In this document: in pieces, positions 24,733-32,678 of the stretch
Position numbering within the stretch: position 1 is the first letter of the stretch
Layout of the letters: each line of letters begins with the position of its first letter
Source of the DNA: Chitinophagaceae bacterium
GTDB lineage: Bacteria; Bacteroidota; Bacteroidia; Chitinophagales; Chitinophagaceae
DNA: 37,386 bases
Assembly (NCBI GenBank): GCA_947447825.1
Contig: CANFLL010000038.1
Coordinates: 1 to 37,386, forward strand
Direction of reading: 5' to 3'
The notes under the pieces: generated by a model
The model's input: only the letters and a program-made list of their open reading frames with translations
Told to the model about the DNA's origin: nothing
The model's database searches: none
Translations under genes and position numbers: made by a program

Positions 24733-26058
24733 TTGAATCCTAAGTCCTTAAATACTAATAAGTTTAACTTTAAAAATCCTAATACTGATTATTTAAAGAC
24801 ATTTATTTGGATTTATTTTTGGTTGCTAATGTTTGAAGGAGGTTTAAGAAAGTGGATCCTTCCAGGGTTGGCTTCACCGCTTTTAATTATTCGTGACCCA
24901 ATTGCAATAATTATATGGTTTTTATCCATTAAAAGAAATTTGCTTAAATTCAATATATATATATTAATTTTTATTAGTGTTTCTTTATTTTCGATTCCAT
25001 TAGCTATTTATTTTGGACATGGAAATTTAGGTGTAGCTATCTACGGTGCAAGAATATTTATCTTGCATTTTCCATTAATATTTATTATAGGCAATGCCTT
25101 TTCGTATAGAGATGTAGTTAAGCTTGGCAAAATTGTAATGTACATGATTTTGCCAATGACTGCTATAATTTCATTGCAATTTTTCACGCCTCAATCTTCT
25201 TTCATTAATAGAGCTGTTGGAGGTAGTGATTCTGGATCAGGCTTTGGCGGTGCAGCAGGATATTTTAGACCTTCTGGATTATTTTCATTTACTTCTGGTA
25301 ATGTGATGTATTATTGCTTAGCAAATTCGTATTTGTTCTTCTTCGCATTATCCAAAACCAAATATTTTAATTATCTATCACTTTCTGTATTTGCAATCGG
25401 ATTTATTATTGGTATGCCTTTTTGTATTAGTCGAAGCCTTTTATTTCAAATAGGTATTTCGTTAATATTTGCAATAATAGCATTTTCGAAAGATTCTAAA
25501 ATTTTATTACAGATTCTTAAAGTTTTTTTAATTGTTATAATTCTATACTTAGTACTTAGTAATTTTTCTTTTTTTCAGATTTCGACTGCTGCTTTCACGG
25601 AAAGATTCACAAGTGCAAACGAGAATGAGGGTGGACTACATGGTGTTTTTATCGACAGATTTTTAGGGGGGTTATTTGGTGCTGTTTTTAGTGATAAGCC
25701 TGCACCTTATTTTGGGTATGGTATCGGTCTTGGTACAAATGTAGGAGCGCAAGTTACAACTGGTACTGTTGGGTTTCTACTTGACGAAGGTGAATGGGGG
25801 CGAATAATTGGAGAATTAGGTTTAGTTCTTGGTCTAATAATTATTATTAATAGAATTGCTTTAGGTTTAGATTTATTGATTAGGGCATATAAATGTGTTT
25901 CCAAACAAAATTTATTGCCTTGGTTTTTAATGAGTTGGGGATTGTTGAACATTTTCCAGTGTCAACTGGGTCAGCCAACTGCCTTGGGCTTTACTGTAAT
26001 GATTGGTGGTTTGGCAATGGCTTCGTTAAAACATTCAAGCGCAAATAGTAGTAATTAA
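24733..26058 (+). CDS. Wzy-like O-antigen/exopolysaccharide polymerase
   Basis: A 441-residue polytopic membrane protein with about ten to twelve hydrophobic segments and long loops, the shape of Wzy/O-antigen ligase-type proteins. It starts at TTG; no closer in-frame ATG gives the N-terminal YLKTFIWIYFWLLMFEGGLRKW. The motif FEGGLRKWILPGLASPLLIIRDP is distinctive and recurs, as far as I recall, in polymerase-like proteins of Bacteroidota exopolysaccharide loci. A large periplasmic loop is Gly-rich (VGGSDSGSGFGGAAGYFRPSG). It is the only polymerase candidate in the locus, which supports the call. Confidence 0.72.
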   Translation: MNPKSLNTNKFNFKNPNTDYLKTFIWIYFWLLMFEGGLRKWILPGLASPLLIIRDPIAIIIWFLSIKRNLLKFNIYILIFISVSLFSIPLAIYFGHGNLGVAIYGARIFILHFPLIFIIGNAFSYRDVVKLGKIVMYMILPMTAIISLQFFTPQSSFINRAVGGSDSGSGFGGAAGYFRPSGLFSFTSGNVMYYCLANSYLFFFALSKTKYFNYLSLSVFAIGFIIGMPFCISRSLLFQIGISLIFAIIAFSKDSKILLQILKVFLIVIILYLVLSNFSFFQISTAAFTERFTSANENEGGLHGVFIDRFLGGLFGAVFSDKPAPYFGYGIGLGTNVGAQVTTGTVGFLLDEGEWGRIIGELGLVLGLIIIINRIALGLDLLIRAYKCVSKQNLLPWFLMSWGLLNIFQCQLGQPTALGFTVMIGGLAMASLKHSSANSSN

Positions 26059-26088
26059 TATTTTATTTGTATTTTAAATAATTTCTTA

Positions 26089-27261
26089 TTGAAAATTATA
26101 ATTTTCACACATCCTAGTTTTTTAAATTCTCAAAGTATGCCAAGATATGCAAATATGCTGGCAGAAGGGTTTTCTAATTTGGGGTATGATGTAGATATTT
26201 GGTCGCCAAAGCCTATCTTTTTTAAAATGCCAGTACCAAGAAACCTCAAAAAATGGATGGGCTATATAGATCAGTATATTATATTCCCTAGACTTGTAAA
26301 GTCTAGAATTAAAACAATTAATAAAAACACTCTTTTTGTTTTTTCCGATCATGCTCTTGGTCCATGGATACCATTAGTTTCAAACTTCCCTCATGTAGTT
26401 CATTGCCATGATTTTATGGCTCAGCATTCTGCCAAAAATTTAATTCCTCAGAATATGACTAGTCTTTCAGGTAAAATATATCAGAAATATATTTTCAATG
26501 GATATTCAAAAGGAAAGCATTTTATTTCGGTTTCAAAAAAAACTCAGAATGATTTACATGAAATGCTTAGGCAAAAACCAAAATCATCTTATGTTGTATA
26601 TAATTCAATCAACCCAAATATAAAGTTTGGAGGCATTGTCTCTGATTCATACACATTAGCGGATAAGTTAAATTTAAATTTAGCGAATGGTTTTATACTG
26701 CATGTGGGGGGTAATCAATGGTATAAAAATAGAAGGGGGGTCATACTAATATATAATAAATGGAGGGAATCTTCTTTAAGTGATATGCCCCTATTGTTAG
26801 TCGGTTCAAAACCCACTCAAGAATTAATTGAGTTGAAGGAAAAGAGTAGTTTTAGCGATTCAATACTTTTTTTATCTGAAATAAATGATGAATTATTGTA
26901 TCAGATATATTCTGCAGCAACTATGTTATTATTTCCTTCTTTAGGTGAGGGATTTGGCTGGCCAATTGTTGAGGCTATGGCATTAAATACTCCCGTAATA
27001 ACTACCAATGAGGCACCTATGACAGAGGTAGGTGGGGATGCTGCAATATATATCCCTAGGCTTCCAATTGGTGAAAATATTACGTCGTGGACAAGAAAAG
27101 GATCAGATGCAATTAACCGAATTTTAAATTTGGATCTTCAAGAAAAAGAATATCTGCAGAAAAAGGGTATTGAAAATGCTAAGAGGTTTACACTAGAAAA
27201 TCAATTGGAAGAACTAAATGATATTTATAAAAAAATTTTATTAAAATACAGTATAATTTGA
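26089..27261 (+). CDS. Family 4 glycosyltransferase
   Basis: A 390-residue GT-B enzyme starting at TTG (translated MKIIIFTHPSFLNSQSMPRY, a good GT4 opening). The C-terminal domain holds ILHVGGNQWYKNRRGVILIY and LFPSLGEGFGWPIVEAMALN with the E-x7-E motif, then VITTNEAPMTEVGGDAAIYI, typical of GT4 enzymes of the mannosyltransferase-like group. Its stop overlaps the next TTG start. Confidence 0.9.
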   Translation: MKIIIFTHPSFLNSQSMPRYANMLAEGFSNLGYDVDIWSPKPIFFKMPVPRNLKKWMGYIDQYIIFPRLVKSRIKTINKNTLFVFSDHALGPWIPLVSNFPHVVHCHDFMAQHSAKNLIPQNMTSLSGKIYQKYIFNGYSKGKHFISVSKKTQNDLHEMLRQKPKSSYVVYNSINPNIKFGGIVSDSYTLADKLNLNLANGFILHVGGNQWYKNRRGVILIYNKWRESSLSDMPLLLVGSKPTQELIELKEKSSFSDSILFLSEINDELLYQIYSAATMLLFPSLGEGFGWPIVEAMALNTPVITTNEAPMTEVGGDAAIYIPRLPIGENITSWTRKGSDAINRILNLDLQEKEYLQKKGIENAKRFTLENQLEELNDIYKKILLKYSII

Positions 27262-28463
27262 AAATATTACATGTTATTCCAACAATGAATCCAATTTCAG
27301 GTGGTCCTTGTCAAGGATTAAGAAATGCAATTCCTGAATTTTTAAAGTTGGGGTTCTATTCTGAAGTTGTTTCTTTAGATGAAATTGATGCTAATTATCT
27401 TAAAAATGATTCTTTTCCGATTCATGCAATTGGGAATGCAAAAGGATCTTGGCAATATAACTTTTCATTAATATCATGGCTAAGAATTAATTTGGCTAAC
27501 TATGATGGCGTTATAATTCATGCCCTCTGGCTATTTCACGGATATGCAGTTAATAAGGTTATCAATGAATTTAAGAAAAGTGGTAAGAAGACTCCATTGT
27601 TTTTTGTGATGCCACATGGAATGTTAGATCCATATTTTCAAGAAGCACAGTCACGAAAACTAAAGGCATTTAGAAACTACATATATTGGAAATTAGTACA
27701 GGGGGACATTATTAATAACGCTGCTGGAATACTATTTACCTGTGAAGAGGAGCTAATACTTGCAAAGAACACATTCAAACCATACAAGCCTAAATTGGAA
27801 CTAAATGTTGGCTACGGAATTCCAGAACCGCCTCTTCAACTAGTTAATAATTTTTTAAATAATAATGCAATTGAATTAATTTCTCCTAAACCATATCTTT
27901 TATTTTTAAGTAGAATTCATCAAAAAAAAGGGGTAGATTTATTAATAGAAGCATTTTCTGAATTAGTTTTATCGAACCCTGTAAATGAGATACCTAATTT
28001 AGTTATTGCTGGCCCTGGAGAGGAGAGTGAATACGGAAAAGAAATAATTAAATTGGTTAAATCTAAGAAACATTTGGAGAAAAGAATCTTTTTTCCAGGA
28101 ATGTTGGAAGGTGAGGCTAAGTGGAAGGCGTTTTATGAATGCGAGGCTTTTATTTTGCCGAGTCATCAAGAAAATTTTGGAATTGCAGTAGTAGAAGCAT
28201 TAGCATGCAGCAAACCAGTGTTGATAACTAATAAAGTTAATATTTGGAGGGAAATAAATTCAAATAATGCTGGGATTGTGGAAGACGATACACTCTTGGG
28301 TACAAAAGCCTTATTAAATCGGTGGACTTCTTTTAATGAGAAACAAAAAAAACACATGAGTTATGCTGCTTTTTCTTGTTATTCTAAACATTTTAGGGTT
28401 GATTCTGCTGCTGCCCAAATGGTTAATACATTAGCAAGTGTCATAAAAAAGAACAAGATTTAA
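27258..28463 (+). CDS. Family 4 glycosyltransferase
   Basis: A 401-residue GT-B enzyme. The TTG start (27258-27260) overlaps the upstream TGA (27259-27261), giving MKILHVIPTMNPISGGPCQGL. Donor-side motifs are LLFLSRIHQKKGVDLLIEAF and ILPSHQENFGIAVVEALACS (E-x7-E), then KPVLITNKVNIWREI. The FVMPHGMLDPYF stretch is shared with GT4 enzymes of colanic-acid-like and capsular loci. Confidence 0.92.
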   Translation: MKILHVIPTMNPISGGPCQGLRNAIPEFLKLGFYSEVVSLDEIDANYLKNDSFPIHAIGNAKGSWQYNFSLISWLRINLANYDGVIIHALWLFHGYAVNKVINEFKKSGKKTPLFFVMPHGMLDPYFQEAQSRKLKAFRNYIYWKLVQGDIINNAAGILFTCEEELILAKNTFKPYKPKLELNVGYGIPEPPLQLVNNFLNNNAIELISPKPYLLFLSRIHQKKGVDLLIEAFSELVLSNPVNEIPNLVIAGPGEESEYGKEIIKLVKSKKHLEKRIFFPGMLEGEAKWKAFYECEAFILPSHQENFGIAVVEALACSKPVLITNKVNIWREINSNNAGIVEDDTLLGTKALLNRWTSFNEKQKKHMSYAAFSCYSKHFRVDSAAAQMVNTLASVIKKNKI

Positions 28464-28479
28464 TTTGTTATAAAATTTA

Positions 28480-29022
28480 ATGATAAATACTGATACACAT
28501 ACTGGACCTTCTTTTTCATTAAGTAACCGATTGCTAAGGTTTGTTTGGAGTTTAGTGTATTTTCTTTTTTTTAAATATTCGCCAAGACCTTTTCATTCGT
28601 GGAGGAGTTTTATATTAAAAGTATTTAATGCAAAGGTTGGGATAGGGGTACATGTATATCCTAAAGTACAAATTTGGGCACCTTGGAATCTTGTTTTGGG
28701 TGATGAGTGTGGTATTGGTAATGGTGTTAACTTGTACTGTCAAGATAGAATAATAATTGGAAAAAAAACAGTTATTTCTCAAGGTGTGCAGTTGTGTACT
28801 GGAACGCACGACTATACAAAATATGGATTTCCGTTGTTTACTAAGCCAATTTTTGTTGGAAATAATGTTTGGATAGCTTCTGACGCATTTATTCATCCTG
28901 GTATTACAATCGGTGAAGGTGCTGTAATTGGCGCAAGATCTGTTGTAACTAAGGATATGCCAGAATGGATGGTATGTAGTGGACATCCTTGTAAACCATT
29001 AAAAGAAAGAATTTTAAAATAA
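28480..29022 (+). CDS. WcaF-like hexapeptide acetyltransferase
   Basis: A 180-residue beta-helix acetyltransferase. The N-terminal SLSNRLLRFVWSLVYFLFFKYSPRPFHSWRS is the usual WcaF-like lead, followed by GVHVYPKVQIWAPWNLVLGDECGIGNGVNLY, the catalytic-site LCTGTHDYT with its His, and WIASDAFIHPGITIGEGAVIGARS. It resembles the putative colanic acid acetyltransferases WcaF/WcaB. It ends exactly at the ATG of the next gene. Confidence 0.9.
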   Translation: MINTDTHTGPSFSLSNRLLRFVWSLVYFLFFKYSPRPFHSWRSFILKVFNAKVGIGVHVYPKVQIWAPWNLVLGDECGIGNGVNLYCQDRIIIGKKTVISQGVQLCTGTHDYTKYGFPLFTKPIFVGNNVWIASDAFIHPGITIGEGAVIGARSVVTKDMPEWMVCSGHPCKPLKERILK

Positions 29023-29865
29023 ATGTTGGATATTACGATAGTTATTCCAGTTAAGAATGAAGAAGTTAATCTTCCGACATGTATAAAATCTATTGGTAAT
29101 GATTTTGTAAAAAAAATTGTTGTAGTTGATTCTGGTAGTACTGATAGAACTAAAGAGATTGCTATTGAATATGGAGTTGAGTTTATTGAATTCAAATGGG
29201 ATGGTAATTTCCCTAAAAAACGAAATTGGTATTTAAGAAACCATACACCCACAACAGAATGGGTTCTTTTTTTAGATGCAGACGAATATTTGACAGATGA
29301 GTTTAAAATAGAACTCTCTAGAAAATTGTCAAATTCTAGAGACATTGTTGGATATTGGCTTAATTATTCCATATTTTTCATGGAAAAAAAATTAAAAGGC
29401 GGTTACCCTTTATCTAAATTGGCCTTATTTAAAGTAGGTTTTGGTGAATATGAAAAAATACAGGAGGATAGGTGGAGTAATCTTGATATGGAAATTCATG
29501 AACATCCAATACTTAAAGGTAAGATTGAAACCATTAAAAGTAAAATAAATCATATAGATTACAGGGGAATTTCTCATTACATTATTAAACATAATGAATA
29601 TGCTTCTTGGGAAGCTTCTCGATATTTGATGGATATAAGTGATTTAGAAAAGAGAAGCAGATGGACTTTTAAACAAAAAATAAAATATAAAATGCTTGAG
29701 TCTTTATTAATTGGTCCTTTATATTTCATTGTGAGTTTTTTCTTTATGGGAGGCTTTAAAGATGGAAAAATTGGATTTGCATTTGCTATTTTTAAGATGA
29801 GTTACTTCACTCAAATTTATTGTAAAATAAAAGAACAAAGATTAGAAGTTGAAAGTGCTAGTTAA
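29023..29865 (+). CDS. WaaE/LgtF-like family 2 glycosyltransferase
   Basis: A 280-residue GT2 enzyme abutting the previous stop. The N-terminus (ITIVIPVKNEEVNLPTCI), VVDSGSTDRTKEIA, KWDGNFPKKRNW and LFLDADEYL match the WaaE/KdtX/LgtF group of beta-glucosyltransferases. A C-terminal hydrophobic segment (ESLLIGPLYFIVSFFFMGGF) suggests membrane association. It may transfer glucose or a similar sugar; the exact donor is inference. Confidence 0.9.
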   Translation: MLDITIVIPVKNEEVNLPTCIKSIGNDFVKKIVVVDSGSTDRTKEIAIEYGVEFIEFKWDGNFPKKRNWYLRNHTPTTEWVLFLDADEYLTDEFKIELSRKLSNSRDIVGYWLNYSIFFMEKKLKGGYPLSKLALFKVGFGEYEKIQEDRWSNLDMEIHEHPILKGKIETIKSKINHIDYRGISHYIIKHNEYASWEASRYLMDISDLEKRSRWTFKQKIKYKMLESLLIGPLYFIVSFFFMGGFKDGKIGFAFAIFKMSYFTQIYCKIKEQRLEVESAS

Positions 29866-29890
29866 ATCATATACCTAAATTGCCCAAACC

Positions 29891-31123
29891 TTGAAAAAAT
29901 CAATTTTATTTATTGGAATAAATTATTTCCCAGAGTTAACTGGAATAGGGAAGTATACTGCTGATATGGCACAGTACCTATTTCATAAAAAACAGTTTGA
30001 TGTAACTGTTATTACTGGTAATCCGTATTATCCTCAATGGAGAATATATGATGGATATAAAAACACTATTTGTAAAGAAATAGTAAATGGTGTTTCTGTT
30101 TATAGAACACCCGTTTATATTCCTTCGAAGCCTAGAACAATGAAAAGGTTATTACAAGATGCCTTGTTCTTTGTTTGCTCATTTTTAATTTTAAATTTTT
30201 TATTGCTTAAAAGAAGAAAATACGATTATGTCTTCCTTCCTGTTCCTCCCTTTACAACAGGTTTTTTGGGATTGTACTATAGATTCTTTTTCAGAAAAAC
30301 AAAAATTATATACCATATACAAGATCTACAAATTGACGCAGCAAATAATTTAGGAATGATTAAGCAAAAAGGGTTAATTAACTTTTTATTTATGCTAGAA
30401 TCCTTCATTTTAACTCATGTTGATTTTGTTTCAACCATATCAGAGGGGATGCTTGCTAAAATTAAAGCAAAGAGTAATAAAAGTATGAATACAATATTAT
30501 TCCCTAATTGGATTAATAATAATGAAATATTTCAAACAGAGTCTAAAAGTTTAATCGCAAAGTATAGTTGGATGGAAAATAAGAAGGTTATTCTTTATTC
30601 TGGTGCCATAGGCGAAAAACAAGGGTTAGAAGTTTTGGTTGATGCTGCTAATTATTTTAAAGAAGATTTAGGTCTTTGTTTCATAATTGCAGGCGAAGGG
30701 CCTTATAAAGAAAAATTATCCGAGTATGCTAATAAAAAGAGTTTAAGAAATGTTCACTTTCTTAATCTGTTACCTACAAATGAATTTAATGAAATGTTGA
30801 ATGCAGCTTATTTGCATATTATCATTCAAAAAGAATCAGGAAATGATTTATTTCTTCCTTCAAAATTGACAAATATTTTGGGGATAGGTGGTGCTACAAT
30901 TGTGACAGCTTCTCCTAATACTTCATTGTACAACATCTTCAAATTAAACAATTGTGGGTATGTTATTCCTACTTCTAACTTCGAAAAACTTTGTGAAGCC
31001 ATTCAAAGTTTGAAGAGTGATAGTTTTTTATATAATGAAATTAGGACCAACGCATTAACTTATGCTAAAACTTACCTTTATCAAGCTTGCGTAATTGATT
31101 CCTTTTTAAATAAAATTCAATAA
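29891..31123 (+). CDS. WcaI-like family 4 glycosyltransferase
   Basis: A 410-residue GT-B enzyme and the last gene of the locus, starting at TTG (MKKSILFIGINYFPELTGIGKYT). It has GIGKYT (18-23) and VITGNPYYPQWRIYDGY, both hallmarks of the colanic-acid WcaI/WbuB group, plus YHIQDLQIDAANNLGMI. As in that group, the classical E-x7-E is replaced by KESGNDLFLPSKLTNIL. A probable AU-rich terminator follows at 31164-31187. Confidence 0.88.
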   Translation: MKKSILFIGINYFPELTGIGKYTADMAQYLFHKKQFDVTVITGNPYYPQWRIYDGYKNTICKEIVNGVSVYRTPVYIPSKPRTMKRLLQDALFFVCSFLILNFLLLKRRKYDYVFLPVPPFTTGFLGLYYRFFFRKTKIIYHIQDLQIDAANNLGMIKQKGLINFLFMLESFILTHVDFVSTISEGMLAKIKAKSNKSMNTILFPNWINNNEIFQTESKSLIAKYSWMENKKVILYSGAIGEKQGLEVLVDAANYFKEDLGLCFIIAGEGPYKEKLSEYANKKSLRNVHFLNLLPTNEFNEMLNAAYLHIIIQKESGNDLFLPSKLTNILGIGGATIVTASPNTSLYNIFKLNNCGYVIPTSNFEKLCEAIQSLKSDSFLYNEIRTNALTYAKTYLYQACVIDSFLNKIQ

Positions 31124-31163
31124 ACTATTCATCATTAAAAACAATTATTGTAAGGATTCTATT

Positions 31164-31187
31164 TAATCAATTGTGATTATTTTTTAT
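31164..31187 (+). terminator. AU-rich candidate terminator of the polysaccharide locus
   Basis: TAATCA-ATTG-TGATTA (31164-31179) forms a 6-bp stem with a 4-nt loop followed by TTTTTTATA. It lies 40 bp past the last stop of the locus. The stem is weak, hence modest confidence. Confidence 0.42.
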
Positions 31188-31318
31188 AAGTTTTTACTAT
31201 ATCAATCAATAACCAGATTCTTTGTAAATTCTCAACTAATATACTAAATAAACAGTTTAAGGTATTACTTTTTTCAGTATTTATTTAATGCTTATTTCCA
31301 ATTTTCGTGACATTTTAT

Positions 31319-32311
31319 TTATCCAAAATCTATTTCTGTATTATCTCCAATGTTAAGGCTTCTGCTAAGCCCTTTTACTGAGGCATCGCTTCCAATTAAG
31401 GAATTATCTAAAACTACTTCATATAAATTTGTATAGGATCCTATAATACTATCCCTTATTATTGAATGTTTGATGGTTGTATTTGCTCCAATTGCAACAT
31501 GTGGTCCAATGATTGAATGAGAAATATCGCAACCTTCTGCGATGCTTACTGGTGGAATAATGATACAGTCTTTGTATTGATTTTCGTTCGACACATTGCC
31601 TCCCAATTTTTTAAGCATCGTAGCATTACTTTCTAAAAGTGTTTCCTTTTTTCCACAATCAAACCAATTTTTTACCTTAAATGGTTTAATCCTAACTCCC
31701 CTTTTTACCATACAATCTAGAGCATCAGTTAGGTTGTAATCACTCTTATGTGTTTCTTGGCTTTCCAATAGGCTTTGCAAACATTCATATAAAATTATTC
31801 CCTCTTTTATTTTATATATCCCCACTAAAGCCATATTGCTTTTGGGTATTGCAGGTTTTTCTACTAATTGTTCAATAAAGCCTGATTCATCTATAGTAGC
31901 AACGCCAAAATTTCTCGGGTCATCCACTTTCTTTATACCCAGCATCGAGAATGGGCTATCCATAACCTCCTTCACATCATATTCGCAAATAGTATCCCCC
32001 AATGCAATAAAAACCTCATCTTGCCCCACTATACTTTTTGCTAGTTCAATTGCATGACCTGTGCCTTGTCTTTCATTCTGAAATACAAAGTGAGTAATTA
32101 ATTCAGGATATTGTTGTATAACGTATTCCTTAATTTTTTCTCCCATGTATCCAACTATGAAAATGAATTCATTAATGCCAGCCTCGTGTAGTTGGTCAAC
32201 AATAAAACTTAGTATTGTTTTACCAGCAATAGGTATCAGAGCTTTGGGCTGAGTGTAAGTATGTGGTCGTAGCTTAGTGCCAGCTCCAGCTACTGGTATG
32301 ATTGCTTTCAT
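31319..32311 (-). CDS. Sugar-1-phosphate nucleotidyltransferase with C-terminal beta-helix
   Basis: A 330-residue NDP-sugar pyrophosphorylase joining a sugar-1-phosphate and an NTP. The signature MKAIIPVAGAGTKLRPHTYT-QPKALIPI has GAGTKLRP (9-16) with Lys where most family members have Arg, then Lys23 of PKAL, GTGHAI for base binding and ALGDT for metal binding. The last ~80 residues form a hexapeptide beta-helix (PVSIAEGCDISHSIIGPHVAIGANTTI), as in long glucose-1-phosphate thymidylyltransferases (StrD/RfbA-long type). It lies convergent to the polysaccharide locus and could supply its activated sugar. Specificity among dTTP, UTP and GTP cannot be decided here. Confidence 0.82.
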   Translation of the reverse strand: MKAIIPVAGAGTKLRPHTYTQPKALIPIAGKTILSFIVDQLHEAGINEFIFIVGYMGEKIKEYVIQQYPELITHFVFQNERQGTGHAIELAKSIVGQDEVFIALGDTICEYDVKEVMDSPFSMLGIKKVDDPRNFGVATIDESGFIEQLVEKPAIPKSNMALVGIYKIKEGIILYECLQSLLESQETHKSDYNLTDALDCMVKRGVRIKPFKVKNWFDCGKKETLLESNATMLKKLGGNVSNENQYKDCIIIPPVSIAEGCDISHSIIGPHVAIGANTTIKHSIIRDSIIGSYTNLYEVVLDNSLIGSDASVKGLSRSLNIGDNTEIDFG

Positions 32312-32678
32312 CTATTTTAATTTAATCAATATTTAATACTTTCTTTTTAATTTTCATTAAAACAGAAATTTGATGCGTGAAAATAAAGAATTCTTTTTCA
32401 ATGCTAATGTTTTACTGATGTTCTTAAATAAAATAGCCTGATGTTTAAATTTCTACATCATATTTCTTTGTATTTTTTGAAATGATGTCTTCCATAGTTT
32501 GGATAATTGTGTTTTCATTGTTTTTTGTCCGAGTCTAACTATTCACTTTTTAATTCATGATTCAAAATGATTTTCTTACTTTTAATATGTCTAACCAACA
32601 GTAGGTGATCATATTTCATTTGTTTCTTTAACTAAATATAACAGCCAGAATAAATTAATTATCCTGACTGACAACACA
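32312..32678. other. Non-coding region with a terminator
   Basis: This AT-rich gap has no credible gene. It holds the upstream region of the minus-strand nucleotidyltransferase and, at its right end, a hairpin at 32642-32670 that appears to terminate the decayed porin gene. I found no clear TAnnTTTG promoter for the nucleotidyltransferase. Confidence 0.5.
32642..32670 (-). terminator. Hairpin behind the porin pseudogene
   Basis: In the minus-strand transcript, a 12-bp stem (32659-32670 with 32642-32653) closes on a 5-nt loop with every position paired, two of them G-U. TTATATTTAG follows. It lies 9 bp past the relic stop codon of the porin. Confidence 0.45.

Noticed and set aside
28615-29345. 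Minus-strand frames of 123 and 150 residues within the polysaccharide locus
   Set aside because: They lie entirely inside well-supported acyltransferase and GT2 genes, and their sequence is low-complexity antisense of hexapeptide repeats.
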